Below are positions 1-8,165 of a DNA stretch of 54,606 nucleotides, one piece after another. Position numbers and translations under genes: made by a program. Location of the stretch: positions 1 through 54,606 of the forward strand of contig JADYXR010000035.1 in the NCBI GenBank assembly GCA_021772095.1. Reading direction: 5' to 3'. Numbering within the stretch: position 1 is the stretch's first letter; every line of letters begins with the position of its first letter. This DNA comes from Candidatus Obscuribacter sp. (GTDB taxonomy: Bacteria > Cyanobacteriota > Vampirovibrionia > Obscuribacterales > Obscuribacteraceae). The notes under the pieces are model-generated. The model saw only the letters and a list, made by a program, of their open reading frames with translations, had not been told where the DNA came from and ran no database searches.

Positions 1-1242
1 ACGACCGATGGCACTGCCGACCCGGACACTGATGGCACTGCCGAACCGACCGACGGCACAGACGACACGAAGACCGACGGCGAAGTGCCGACGGTTCCCA
101 CCGACCCCGACGCCAATGCGCGGTACCGCAAGGTGCTGCGTGATGCGGCCGATGTCGGCGCCGAAGAAACCCTGTCCCAACTGGGTGACGTCGGCACCAC
201 CGGACATCAGGAGGCAACCGCCCGTATGAGTGTGGTCGTTGGCCGCACGACGGATGGCGCGCCCGACCTGAGCCGTCAACTTGATGTGGAGGTGAAGATG
301 ACTGTGCGTAACAAGCCGGGCTCCACGCCCACGCCGGGTGAATGCTCGTGCGGTTGCGGCCCTCGTTGCCGTGTCAACTGCGCGTGCCAGCCCGACTGCG
401 GCTGCGGCTGCAAGAAGCCCACGCCTCCGCCGCCGGCTCCGCCGGTGGATGAGGATGGCAAGCCCGGCAAGCACAACAACAGCCGCCTGTGGCTGGTCGT
501 GCTCGGCCTGTTCGGACTGCTCGCCTTCCTGTTCGCCTGCCTCATGCTCTACAGCTGGCACAACCAGCCTCAGAACGTGGGCGGCGGGCACTCGGTGACG
601 GTGATCAACAACCTGCCGCCGTGCGGCGATTGCGGTTCGAAAGACCCGCCGGTCGTGGTGCCTCCAGTCGTGGAACCGCCCTTCAATCCTCCGGTCGCAC
701 CGCCTGTGGTGGTGTGCCCTCCGGGTTCGAAGCAGGACTTCGACGAGGTGCCGGGTTTCGCCTTCCGTTTCGTCCACAACGCTGTTCGTGAGCGTGTGGC
801 GCGTTACGAGGTGACTTATGGTGAGGCCTGCCGTGGCTCCATCGTCAAGGGCTACGACGCCGATCGCAAGCTTCTGGTTTACCAGGAGTACGATGACCAC
901 CACTACATGACGTTCCAGTACGTCATCTCCTACGGTACGGACTACTCGACTCAGGTCGACCGTTTCGAAGGCAGGGGCAACATCTTCACGGGTCGGAGCG
1001 TCTACCGGGTCAACAACCTCGGCAGCATCGTTCGAGCTGAGCACTACAGCGGCCTCAAGCGTCCGGTTTTCATCGTCACTTTCGTGCGGCACGGAAGCGG
1101 CGGTGTGTCGGCGCTGAACGTTGAAGAGTTCAACCCCGTGACCGGTGCGTCAGTGCCCACGCGCACCATCGACGGCAAAGTCGCCGCCGGTGAATTCCTG
1201 CAGACGAAGTTCTATGTCTTCGACTGGTTCAACCAGCTCTGA
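1..1242 (+). CDS. Cys-rich single-pass membrane protein, 5' end outside window
   Basis: The frame is open from base 1 with no upstream stop, so the true start lies left of the window; 413 codons are visible. The visible N-terminus is an acidic Thr/Asp/Gly low-complexity run. Residues about 115-137 hold eleven cysteines in CxC and CxxxC spacing, which suggests metal binding. A proline stretch follows, then one hydrophobic helix (about 161-184), a CGDC motif, a Pro/Val-rich spacer (about 213-240) and a roughly 170-residue C-terminal domain rich in Tyr, Val and Arg. I do not recognise the family. The topology implies one Cys cluster on each side of the membrane. It lies 77 bp upstream of PPK2 in the same direction, with a strong hairpin between them, so cotranscription is uncertain. 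The reading frame is well supported; the function is not known. Confidence 0.8.
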   Translation, partial: TTDGTADPDTDGTAEPTDGTDDTKTDGEVPTVPTDPDANARYRKVLRDAADVGAEETLSQLGDVGTTGHQEATARMSVVVGRTTDGAPDLSRQLDVEVKMTVRNKPGSTPTPGECSCGCGPRCRVNCACQPDCGCGCKKPTPPPPAPPVDEDGKPGKHNNSRLWLVVLGLFGLLAFLFACLMLYSWHNQPQNVGGGHSVTVINNLPPCGDCGSKDPPVVVPPVVEPPFNPPVAPPVVVCPPGSKQDFDEVPGFAFRFVHNAVRERVARYEVTYGEACRGSIVKGYDADRKLLVYQEYDDHHYMTFQYVISYGTDYSTQVDRFEGRGNIFTGRSVYRVNNLGSIVRAEHYSGLKRPVFIVTFVRHGSGGVSALNVEEFNPVTGASVPTRTIDGKVAAGEFLQTKFYVFDWFNQL

Positions 1243-1257
1243 GACCAACTCGTGTCC

Positions 1258-1299
1258 GGGGACCCTCGCAGAGCCTCTCAAGGGCTCTCGGGGGTCCCC
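1258..1299 (+). terminator. Long GC-rich hairpin between Cys-rich gene and ppk2
   Basis: Arms GGGGACCC and GGGTCCCC enclose a second pairing of AGAGCC with GGGCTCT around a short loop. No T-run follows, so it may be a weak terminator, an RNA processing site or an attenuator in front of ppk2 rather than a full intrinsic terminator. Confidence 0.5.
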
Positions 1300-1319
1300 C
1301 TAACTAAGGAAAACATCTT

Positions 1320-2171
1320 TTGTCACGAATCATTCTCCCAGCTGGCGTCAACGCCGGCATGTTCAAGCGCGGGATTGTTCGGGTGACGCATTCGTGCGCC
1401 AATCCGACCGCGCCGTACAAGAAACCGCAAGACGTTCCGAACTACCTCGGACTGCTCGACCACAAGCGCTCGCTGGAAAAGAAGCCTTACGAGAAGGCTC
1501 TGGCCATCGAGGAAGCGCGTCTCAACGACCTGGTTCGCCAGTTGACGGACCTGAAGCTTTCGCTGGCCGTGACCTTCCAGGGTCGCGACGCAGCCGGCAA
1601 GTCGGGCGCCACCAAGCGCATCATCACCGGTCTGGACTTCGACATGAAGACGCTCGCCGTCGTTCCTGTCGGTCCGCCGAACGATGAAGAGCGTGCGCAG
1701 CCCTACCTGCTCCGGTTCTTCGAGCGAGATCGCATGCCTGCCTTCGGTCAGGTGCGCATCTTCGACCGAGGCTGGAACGAAGAGCTGCTCGTCGTTCCGG
1801 TCATGGGCCTCGCGTCCAGGGAACACGTCCACGGTGCCTACGGACAGATCAACACGATGGAATGGATGATGGCCCAGAGCGGCACCATCCTCGTCAAGAT
1901 CTGGCTCGAAATCACCAAGGAAGTGCAGCACGAGCGCTTCAAGGAACGTCGCGAAGACAAGGACTGGAAGTACACGGAAGCCGATGCCACTGCTCGCGAG
2001 CACTGGGACGAGTACACCAAGTACGCCAACAAGATGTTCCGTCTCACCGGCACGAAGCACGCGCCGTGGAACGTCATCCCTTCCAACTGCAAGCGCTTCA
2101 GCCGGGTCACCGTGCTGCGAATCATCGCCGACGAAGTCGAGAGCCGAATCGCCGCAGCGAAGAAGCGCTAA
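1320..2171 (+). CDS. ppk2: Polyphosphate kinase 2 family protein (PPK2)
   Basis: PPK2 enzymes transfer phosphate between polyphosphate and nucleotides, either making NDP/NTP from polyP or the reverse. The 283-residue protein has the PPK2 Walker A region FQGRDAAGKSG (residues 86-96), a Walker B-like IFDRGWNEE (about 147-155) and the C-terminal family block with WKYTEAD and APWNVIPS. In many PPK2s the Walker B segment reads FDRSWYNR; here Ser and Tyr are replaced, so it is a divergent branch and its nucleotide preference (AMP, ADP or GDP) cannot be read off. A TTG start is chosen because AAGGA lies 9 nt upstream; an internal ATG 13 codons later has no such site. A terminator follows directly, so it is the last gene of its transcript. 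Confidence 0.9.
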   Translation: MSRIILPAGVNAGMFKRGIVRVTHSCANPTAPYKKPQDVPNYLGLLDHKRSLEKKPYEKALAIEEARLNDLVRQLTDLKLSLAVTFQGRDAAGKSGATKRIITGLDFDMKTLAVVPVGPPNDEERAQPYLLRFFERDRMPAFGQVRIFDRGWNEELLVVPVMGLASREHVHGAYGQINTMEWMMAQSGTILVKIWLEITKEVQHERFKERREDKDWKYTEADATAREHWDEYTKYANKMFRLTGTKHAPWNVIPSNCKRFSRVTVLRIIADEVESRIAAAKKR

Positions 2172-2212
2172 CCACGCGCTTCCCGCTAACGGAACCGCTT
2201 CATTGCGGGCGG

Positions 2213-2263
2213 AAAGGCGCTGTCTGAGGGGTCAAACCCTCTTGATGGCGCCTTTTCGTTTTT
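2213..2263 (+). terminator. Intrinsic terminator after ppk2
   Basis: Nested stem: AAGGCGC pairs with GCGCCTT and, inside it, GAGGG pairs with CCCTC. The tail is TTTTCGTTTTT, one of several CG-interrupted tails in this window. Confidence 0.85.
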
Positions 2264-2373
2264 CGCGCCTCTCTACTAGACCATGTCACACTTCAGGCGA
2301 TTGGAAAATTTGATTCAATGACCCCCCCCAACTTCGCGGGATGCTGTGTCCATCTCAAAAAATTTTTCCAAAA

Positions 2374-2400
2374 TTAAACGACATGGAGTAGTTGAACAAC
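2374..2400. repeat. Convergent-junction motif, copy 1
   Basis: Contains the shared core AAACGACATGGAGTAGT followed by TTGAACAAC. It lies between the convergent ends of ppk2 and the BT1 transporter. Near-identical copies occur at 6809-6841 and 15352-15374. Confidence 0.6.
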
Positions 2401-2405
2401 AGAAG

Positions 2406-2444
2406 AGCAAAAGCGAGAGAAGCCCGTTGGGGACATTCTCTCGC
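2406..2444 (-). terminator. Intrinsic terminator of the BT1 transporter gene
   Basis: On the minus strand a perfect nine-base stem GCGAGAGAA/TTCTCTCGC is followed by TTTTGCTCTTCT. It lies 55 bp past the transporter stop codon. Confidence 0.8.
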
Positions 2445-2498
2445 CTCGCTGTTTGCAGAAACAACGATCAAGCCACGACGCCACCAGAGAAGGTGCCG

Positions 2499-3905
2499 TT
2501 ACTTCTCGTCAGTACTATCGTTTTCTTTCTCCGGGTCGATCTTAGCCACTTCATCCGAAACGCCCTTGAGGAGCGGCAGGAGGAAGATGCACGCGAACGT
2601 AAACGCTGCCGACACATAGATAAGCGGCGTCATGTTGCTTGCGAAAACACCCACGTAGAGCTTGGCTCCGACAATTGCCGAAACCTGAGCCGCTGCGTTA
2701 TTGACCGACATCAAAGCAGCGAAGGTGAAGCCTTCCGACTCGCTCGGGCAAGCCCGGGCAGCCAGGGTCAGCGTCGCCAACACAGCCACCATGCTGCACA
2801 CGCCGAACACGAGGTTGAGCGAGATAGCAATGAACTCGGCATGCGCCGAATCCTGAACCAGCGAAAGATACGACAGCGAACCAACCACGCCCGTGATGAT
2901 GCTGAAGAGCATCTGGAACTTGAAAGTCTTCTTCGAGAAGTACTTGCCATAGGCGAGCGCGCCCAACACCGACCCGACAGCGCTAAACGCTCCGAGCTGA
3001 CCGATGAAGTCCTGTGAGAACTTCAGGGTATCGGTCATGTGGTAATAGAAGGGCGTGCCAAAGCTGGGACTGAAGTTCCAGAAAGCGATGAACAGAGCGA
3101 CGAACCACAAAGTCTTCGTGCGCAGAGCGAACAGCGCAATCATGAACGGCAGAGCCCAGATTGCGGTCGTTCCGAAGTACACGAAAGCGCCGACCAGAAG
3201 AATTCCGGACAGCACCAGATATAGTGGCTTGACTCGAGCGAGCGGTTTGACGAAGGTCTGCCTGAGACCGCCGAAATTGACAGCTGCCTTCTCTTCCTTG
3301 ACGATTAACCAGCTCGCGACCATCACGGACAGAGGAGCAAGCATGGTAATCCCGGCAGCGATATGCAGTGCCTTCGCGGGCGCAAAGATGCTGCACAGGT
3401 AGCCGCCGACAAGAGAGGTGCCGATCGCAGCGACGTAGAACCAGAACCACTGCACGCTCTGGAAACGACCAGTGGCGTTCAGTGCCTTGCCCTTCTCGAC
3501 CATCAGCGCGTCGACGATAACGTCAGACGAAGCCGTGCCGAAAGCAGTCAGCATCATCGCCCACACGATCATCGTCGGAGACGACAGACCGGTGAGCCAG
3601 AGGAAGCCCAGACTGGCAACCGCGTTCATCGCAATCAGCCACGTCTTGCGACGATAGCCGAGCAGCGGAACGTAGTCACTCACCAAGCCGTAGAGCGGCT
3701 TGATGATCCAGGGGAAGGTAAGAATCGAGAGATACTGCGTGACCTGTGCGGGGTCGAGGCCAAGCGCTTCTTTGAAGAAGAACTGCAACGGCTGGCTAAC
3801 CAGACCGCTTGCCTGTCCAAGACCCTGCATGAAGTACACGAGTCCGAAGTAAAACAACATCAGGCCGACCGAAGTCTGGCCCTTTTGGTTATTGGGAGAA
3901 CCCAT
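2499..3905 (-). CDS. BT1-family (folate/biopterin-type) MFS transporter
   Basis: A 468-residue polytopic inner-membrane protein with about 12 hydrophobic segments. Two regions point to the BT1/folate-biopterin transporter branch of the major facilitator superfamily: a WIIKPLYGLVSD segment with a following GYRRK (about residues 66-87), and DVIVDALMVE (about 126-135). Family members in plants, cyanobacteria and Leishmania carry folates or pterins; the substrate here is inferred from family only and could differ. The tail is short and charged. The ATG start has a strong AGGAAAGG site upstream. It stands alone between its own terminator and a 352-bp spacer after the OsmC gene, which runs in the same direction. 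Confidence 0.85.
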   Translation of the reverse strand: MGSPNNQKGQTSVGLMLFYFGLVYFMQGLGQASGLVSQPLQFFFKEALGLDPAQVTQYLSILTFPWIIKPLYGLVSDYVPLLGYRRKTWLIAMNAVASLGFLWLTGLSSPTMIVWAMMLTAFGTASSDVIVDALMVEKGKALNATGRFQSVQWFWFYVAAIGTSLVGGYLCSIFAPAKALHIAAGITMLAPLSVMVASWLIVKEEKAAVNFGGLRQTFVKPLARVKPLYLVLSGILLVGAFVYFGTTAIWALPFMIALFALRTKTLWFVALFIAFWNFSPSFGTPFYYHMTDTLKFSQDFIGQLGAFSAVGSVLGALAYGKYFSKKTFKFQMLFSIITGVVGSLSYLSLVQDSAHAEFIAISLNLVFGVCSMVAVLATLTLAARACPSESEGFTFAALMSVNNAAAQVSAIVGAKLYVGVFASNMTPLIYVSAAFTFACIFLLPLLKGVSDEVAKIDPEKENDSTDEK

Positions 3906-4257
3906 AATGGTACCTTTCCTAACCGCAGTGCAGCATCAGCTCAGGACCTCGGCTACTGGTTCCACCAGCGGCAGAAGTGATGAGCTAGCCGGGAAGGCAC
4001 AGCTCATCGACTACGAGGTGTTCCGAAAGCTGAGCTTTACGCGGTTTAAGTTGCAACTGGCGCGTGTGCCAGTCTGGTTGCGCGAATGTGAGCGCACAAA
4101 TTCCTCCAGGAGCAATTGGGGTGACGAACAGAGCACCACATTCGGTGGCACTCATTCGTCGGTCATGGTGAGCCTCCTCCATGAGGTCACCGGTGGATTG
4201 CGTCGCGACGAGTGCGTTATCGTCACGGTCTTCTGGTTGTTGGGGCGCCGCCAGCGA
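3906..4257. other. Spacer between OsmC and BT1 genes
   Basis: 352 bp separate two minus-strand genes. It must hold the transporter promoter. Short open frames on both strands lack convincing ribosome sites, and I see no clear terminator or repeat in it. Confidence 0.4.
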
Positions 4258-4662
4258 CTACTTCTTGGTCACTGTGGCAATCAGCGTCTTCGAACCGAAC
4301 ATGAGCTTGTAGACGGGGCACTTTTCGGCCGTGCGTTTGATGTCATCCAGTTCGGCCTGCGTCAGATTACCAGTCACCACGATATCCTCGGTAACGGCGG
4401 GATCTCCCGACGCTCCATTAGGAAAAGTGATGCCGACATTGACGACGAGGTCCTGGATGTCCCACTTACGGCGAGGTGCGACGATCATGATGGTTTGAAT
4501 CGTGCAGGCGCCAAGTCCAGCGAGGACCAGCTCCTTCGGATTCGCTCCACCATCATTACCGCCTACAGAAACAGGTTGATCGCAAACGATTTGGTGACTT
4601 CCAGTATCCGCTTGGACCTGGAATTTGAGCCCGACTACTTGCTTAATGGTGACTTGCGCCAT
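4258..4662 (-). CDS. OsmC/Ohr-family peroxidase-like protein
   Basis: OsmC-family proteins are cytoplasmic homodimers that reduce organic hydroperoxides with a Cys pair. This 134-residue protein has the two family cysteines: Cys53 in GACTIQT and Cys115 in EKCPVYK. It also has the NPKELVLAGLGAC helix typical of the fold. The frame is open 29 codons further upstream, but the ATG at 4662 is chosen because AGGAAA lies just before it and the family begins near this point. The substrate class (organic peroxide or osmotically induced role) cannot be told. It is followed by the BT1 transporter gene in the same direction after a long gap, so a shared transcript is unlikely. Confidence 0.9.
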   Translation of the reverse strand: MAQVTIKQVVGLKFQVQADTGSHQIVCDQPVSVGGNDGGANPKELVLAGLGACTIQTIMIVAPRRKWDIQDLVVNVGITFPNGASGDPAVTEDIVVTGNLTQAELDDIKRTAEKCPVYKLMFGSKTLIATVTKK

Positions 4663-5240
4663 GGCTAGTTTCCTACGGTTAGTGAAATTGCAAAATGACA
4701 CGCAGAAACCTGAACACCCACACCAGACAACAACTCTCAAGTTCCGCATCCCAACAACTCAGCAACCCGAACCGATCCGACATTCCGCTTATGGAAGAGG
4801 AGTGTGAGGGCTGAGGCTGTGGGTGCTAGGTCGGAAGATTTGAGAGGTTGTGCAGATGTTTAAGTGGTCAGGGGTGTGTACGTGTGAGACTAGCGATAAG
4901 GCTCCATAGAATGCTCATAGAATCTAGTTAATACTGCTTACCAGGATTAGAACTCATGAGCTATAAAACTAAACGCTGACCGAGATTACCGATTTATGCA
5001 GCCCGGAGCGTAACAGCTAGCGAAAGTTGCGCTACGGCCGGAGAACAGCGACCAGGCCTTCTCTCCGGGATGTTCGACTGGTGGGCAGGACGTACTGGAA
5101 CCTGAAGCCATTATTGAAACTGGAACGGATTACGCTGGTTTTGAGCTGTGGAGAATTCCAAATGCCATTCACAATCAAGCCACCACATATGGTGCCTACA
5201 CTATAAATATTCGCAAGGCATAGTAAAACCAAACCGAACA

Positions 5241-5268
5241 GGGGCGGCACCGTGAGTGGTGCAGCCCC
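5241..5268 (-). terminator. Minus-strand hairpin terminator with no assigned gene
   Basis: GGGGC.GCACC pairs with GGTGC.GCCCC around a four-base loop. On the minus strand it is followed by TGTTCGGTTTGGTTTTACT. It ends an unassigned transcript coming from the right. Confidence 0.65.
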
Positions 5269-5297
5269 GATCAGGTTTACGTCATTGCTCCTATCTT

Positions 5298-5334
5298 ACG
5301 AACGAACGAACGAACGGACCAACGGACGAACGAG
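5298..5334. repeat. Degenerate ACGA tetranucleotide repeat
   Basis: About nine ACGA/ACGG units in tandem, some interrupted. It sits between the hairpin at 5241 and the presumed upstream part of the same minus-strand transcript. Confidence 0.8.
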
Positions 5335-6191
5335 AAGCATGAGGGCGAAGTAGACCCACGGGAAAAGACTGGCCACGCCGGCCGTGAACCGCCGGCTGAC
5401 GGTTCCTTAGGCAGGTCTTCACTCGTGCGGGTGACGCATTTGATATTGAGCAAAATTCAACAGTTTCACTCTCGACACACACGTGAACCGCGAATAAGAC
5501 CATCGATTGTTCAACGCAAGCAAACGCGCTTATTAAGCCAGTTTGGCCCTGAGGAACAGTTGCAGTCAAAACAGAACGGGTTTATACAAAAAAGATAAAT
5601 GCACTCGCGATCGTTTTCAGGGATAACGCTAGAAACCCAGTCATCAAGCCATTCATCAGAGGACATAAACTAAAGCAACGAAACCATTTTAAGAATTTAT
5701 TTCGAATGAAATATCAGTGAACTCTATGGTGCGAGCCAATCTATGTATCCATTTAACGAAGCGGATTGGCCCGCTGCAACAGGAATATTTCCATAAAGCC
5801 TCTAAATGATTGTGTTTCAGAAGCTCTTAGCCAAATATTCGTCTGTAAACCTCAGTTTGATTCAACCCGCGTTTGGACACTAAACTCAAGATAACCATTC
5901 TTGACAACTTGATAACCGGAGCCCACCACCAACTACCAGTACCGACCACAACTCCACTCTCTCTGTCACACGGATCGAACCGCGCTCTGTTCGTGCAGTT
6001 GTCAGTTGTCGAATGGCTAAAACAGGTCGTCCCGACCAATTCGGGTTTCATCTCGGTATCACAGGTGGTGAAGACCGGTACGAAGTAACGTGGATTCAGA
6101 CATCGCGAAACGAACTCGGTCGACAGAATCGGCAAAGAACGTTCTCGCATCACTGTTTCCGTCGCCTACAACTCAATCCAAGGGAAAACTC

Positions 6192-6410
6192 ATGACTCTC
6201 ACCCGATGGCTGTTCCTCAGCATTTTCGCACTCGCTGTGATCGCAGCCTGGCAGATCGCTCAACCCGAGCGCACTGCTTCTCCGCCCACCGCGGTCAAAC
6301 CCGGCAACCCGTTCAACGATGCCGCTGTTAACGGCGAACTGGTTCCACAACGCCTGATTATCAATCGCCCCGAGCCACGCAAGATCTCCGACGGCGCCCT
6401 GTTCCAATAA
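6192..6410 (+). CDS. Small exported or membrane-anchored protein, 72 aa
   Basis: Starts MTLTRWLFLSIFALAVIAAW, a short basic n-region and a hydrophobic helix that could be a signal peptide or membrane anchor. The remaining 50 residues are Pro/Asn/Arg-rich with no known domain. AGGGAAA precedes the ATG by a normal distance; the frame is open further upstream but without a site. A compact hairpin and then a second small membrane protein gene follow on the same strand. I do not recognise the family. Confidence 0.65.
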   Translation: MTLTRWLFLSIFALAVIAAWQIAQPERTASPPTAVKPGNPFNDAAVNGELVPQRLIINRPEPRKISDGALFQ

Positions 6411-6432
6411 CAAACCGCCGTCGAGCCTGACG

Positions 6433-6456
6433 AGCAAGGGCGACCACGCCCTTGCT
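6433..6456 (+). terminator. Hairpin between two small genes
   Basis: Perfect ten-base arms AGCAAGGGCG and CGCCCTTGCT with an ACCA loop, followed by TTGT only. The short T-run suggests partial termination or mRNA end protection between the two genes. Confidence 0.6.
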
Positions 6457-6482
6457 TTGTCATACAACCACAAGGAGTTTTT

Positions 6483-6689
6483 ATGGTCGAAGCACTCCTG
6501 TCAGCCCTGAAGTGGGTTGTGCTTTGCCTGTTGCCGTTCTATCTCGGCTCAATCGTGTTCATCTGCACCTTCATGTGGTTAACCACTGGTGCCGATCAGA
6601 TTGTGAACATGCTGCCGTTGATTGCCATCTTGAACACGCCACTCGCCTTCATGATGGCAGCACAATGGTCATTGCCTCACACCAGATGA
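6483..6689 (+). CDS. Small two-helix membrane protein, 68 aa
   Basis: The protein is almost entirely hydrophobic, with two or possibly three segments: residues about 7-35 and 43-62. AAGGAG lies seven bases before the ATG, an excellent ribosome site. It follows the 72-residue protein after 72 bp, and a strong terminator lies downstream, so the two form a small transcription unit. The family is not recognised. Confidence 0.7.
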   Translation: MVEALLSALKWVVLCLLPFYLGSIVFICTFMWLTTGADQIVNMLPLIAILNTPLAFMMAAQWSLPHTR

Positions 6690-6750
6690 CTTTCGAGCAG
6701 CAACGCATCACAAAACGATGAGACGCCGGCAAACACTCACAGGCTAACCG

Positions 6751-6801
6751 CGAATCGGGGTCTTTCGGCATGGATGCCGGGAGATCTCGATTTCGTTTTT
6801 T
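6751..6801 (+). terminator. Intrinsic terminator after the 68-aa protein gene
   Basis: A long imperfect stem, with CGAATCGGG and CTCGATTTCG outside and CTTTCGGCA and TGCCGGGAG inside, ends in TTTCGTTTTTTG. Confidence 0.85.
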
Positions 6802-6808
6802 GCCCGAA

Positions 6809-6841
6809 CTAAACGACATGAAGTAGTAAAGATTGAACAAC
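6809..6841. repeat. Convergent-junction motif, copy 2
   Basis: Core AAACGACATGAAGTAGT, then TTGAACAAC after a six-base longer gap than in copy 1. It lies between the terminator at 6751-6801 and an opposing hairpin at 6862-6900. Confidence 0.6.
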
Positions 6842-7228
6842 GATGTAAACAAAGGCACGGACGAACCCGGGGGCGTAGACCTCAGGTGCACGGGTCCGTC
6901 CAACCTTCATCAACTGGAACCGCCAACTCGTACGGGCCTCCTAAGTTCGCGCGAGCTAACGTCAGCTATAAGCTTCCAATGCTACGGGTTGTAAAGAGGT
7001 TTATGAAGTTAAATCGTAACTCGAGTCTGAGTAAGCGTTTACGCTAAAACGAGTTACCACATCTCTCCACTTCTCCCGGAAACTCAATTACCAGCGACAT
7101 CGCAAAAGCATCGCTATCACCTGCAAATGAACTCTTTCCCGCTCTCTAATTGAGCGCCGAGAGGGTCGAGACGTGGCAACTACCGCTCAAGGGCACCGAA
7201 AATTCAACTCACCTGGAAGGAAATTCGA
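6842..7228. other. Spacer with an opposing hairpin
   Basis: GGACGAACCCG at about 6862 pairs with CGGGTCCGTCC ending at about 6901 with one mismatch. On the minus strand it is followed by a T-rich stretch, as if ending a leftward transcript, yet no leftward gene is visible up to 7228. The right part should hold the promoter of the 7229 gene. Confidence 0.5.
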
Positions 7229-7630
7229 ATGATTCTCGAAACCGCACAGCAGCTCAAGGTCCTCGGCCTCTCCACTTCGCATGCTCAATTCTCGCTCGCC
7301 GTTTCCGGCATGTTTTCGTGGTTCCAGACGGCAGTGGCCGGCTACCGCGCGGAAATGGACTTCGACCAGGAGTTCAACAAGCACGATGTTCTGACCGCCG
7401 ACGGCAACATCCCCGAGCGCCTCAAGAACGAATGGTCGTCCTATGCTCGCGCGCTTCGCGCAGCTTACGCCGACTTCGGTCGCGACGTGGTCACCCGCAT
7501 GGGCGTCGACGAACCTGCCCAGGTCCGCAATCTCGCTCTTTCGATCGCCGGCAGCTCGTTCCAACGCGCTCGCACGTCCGCTCGTGAGTTTCTCGTTTCG
7601 CAGATCGAGGCGACTGTCATCCCCGCCTGA
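7229..7630 (+). CDS. Unrecognised 133-aa protein
   Basis: A soluble, mostly helical protein with balanced composition and good third-position GC bias. GGAAGGAAA lies before the ATG. There is no signal peptide, membrane helix or known motif. Trp, Phe and Tyr are spread through the first half and Arg/Ala through the second. A terminator follows within 25 bases and the gene stands alone. It is a real gene by codon pattern and ribosome site; its function is unknown. Confidence 0.75.
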   Translation: MILETAQQLKVLGLSTSHAQFSLAVSGMFSWFQTAVAGYRAEMDFDQEFNKHDVLTADGNIPERLKNEWSSYARALRAAYADFGRDVVTRMGVDEPAQVRNLALSIAGSSFQRARTSAREFLVSQIEATVIPA

Positions 7631-7651
7631 CGCTTCGCGTCCCTGAAAATA

Positions 7652-7681
7652 TTGAAGCGGCTGACCAGTTGGTCGCTTCAA
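7652..7681. terminator. Hairpin after the 133-aa protein gene
   Basis: Perfect eight-base arms TTGAAGCG and CGCTTCAA with further inner pairing (GACCA/TGGTC). The following sequence TAACC lacks a long T-run. Confidence 0.65.
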
Positions 7682-7787
7682 TAACCACATAATGCACAAG
7701 AGAAGACACAGACTGCTTCGTCGCGAAGTAAGCGTTCTTTTCTTGTTGCATTTCCGGACTCGTGCTACGCAGGCATATAGTTTATCC

Positions 7788-7838
7788 AAAACGAAGAACC
7801 GTCGCGAAAAAGCCCCTGGTCCTGGGGTTCGCGACGGT
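7788..7838 (-). terminator. Intrinsic terminator of the 99-aa protein gene
   Basis: Ten-base perfect arms CCGTCGCGAA and TTCGCGACGG, inner CCCC/GGGG pairing, then on the minus strand TTCTTCGTTTTGG. It lies 28 bp beyond the stop of the minus-strand gene at 7866. Confidence 0.85.
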
Positions 7839-7865
7839 CCTCGAGCTAGTTGCTCGAAGCAGAGA

Positions 7866-8165
7866 TTACGCAGTTGCCAGAACTTCTGCACCGGCTGTGG
7901 TGGCATCCGCAGGCTTCACCTTCGCCAACTCTTCAGCCTTGACGCGATCGAACGCCGCCTGGCCGGCGCTTCGCGCCAGCTGGTAATCGGGGTCCGAACC
8001 ACTGTCGAGCTCGCAGGCACGCGCGTTAACCCCGCCCGGAACATACGCGTTGCGAAGTTTCCATTGCCATCCTCCTGCGCCATTGACGATCCAGAGCTGC
8101 AGTTGATGAGCGCTTCCGTAGTTGACCTTGTCCACACATCCTACTTGGACCTGATTCGATGTCAT
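7866..8165 (-). CDS. Unrecognised 99-aa protein
   Basis: GAGGA precedes the ATG at a normal distance and a strong terminator follows, so the transcription unit is well defined. The N-terminal half (residues 1-55) is rich in Trp, Tyr, Gln and Cys, with two cysteines. The C-terminal half is an Ala/Lys/Glu helix. There is no signal peptide. I do not recognise the family. The small size and isolation resemble the other orphan genes in 6-9 kb. Confidence 0.65.
   Translation of the reverse strand: MTSNQVQVGCVDKVNYGSAHQLQLWIVNGAGGWQWKLRNAYVPGGVNARACELDSGSDPDYQLARSAGQAAFDRVKAEELAKVKPADATTAGAEVLATA

Larger units (their letters stand above)
4663..6191. other. 1.5-kb region without a convincing gene
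   Basis: No open frame here has a good start, ribosome site and protein-like composition together. It does contain a minus-oriented terminator (5241-5268), a tetranucleotide repeat (5298-5334) and a GAACCG/CGGTTC hairpin near 5387-5404. The terminator suggests a minus-strand transcript from about 5270-5600. That transcript could carry a 92-codon TTG-start frame (5291-5569) or a small RNA; I could not match it to RNase P RNA, tmRNA or 6S RNA by eye. Confidence 0.5.

Noticed and set aside
5298..5334. Tetranucleotide repeat as phase-variation switch
   Set aside because: It is not inside or just upstream of a convincing gene and its units are interrupted.
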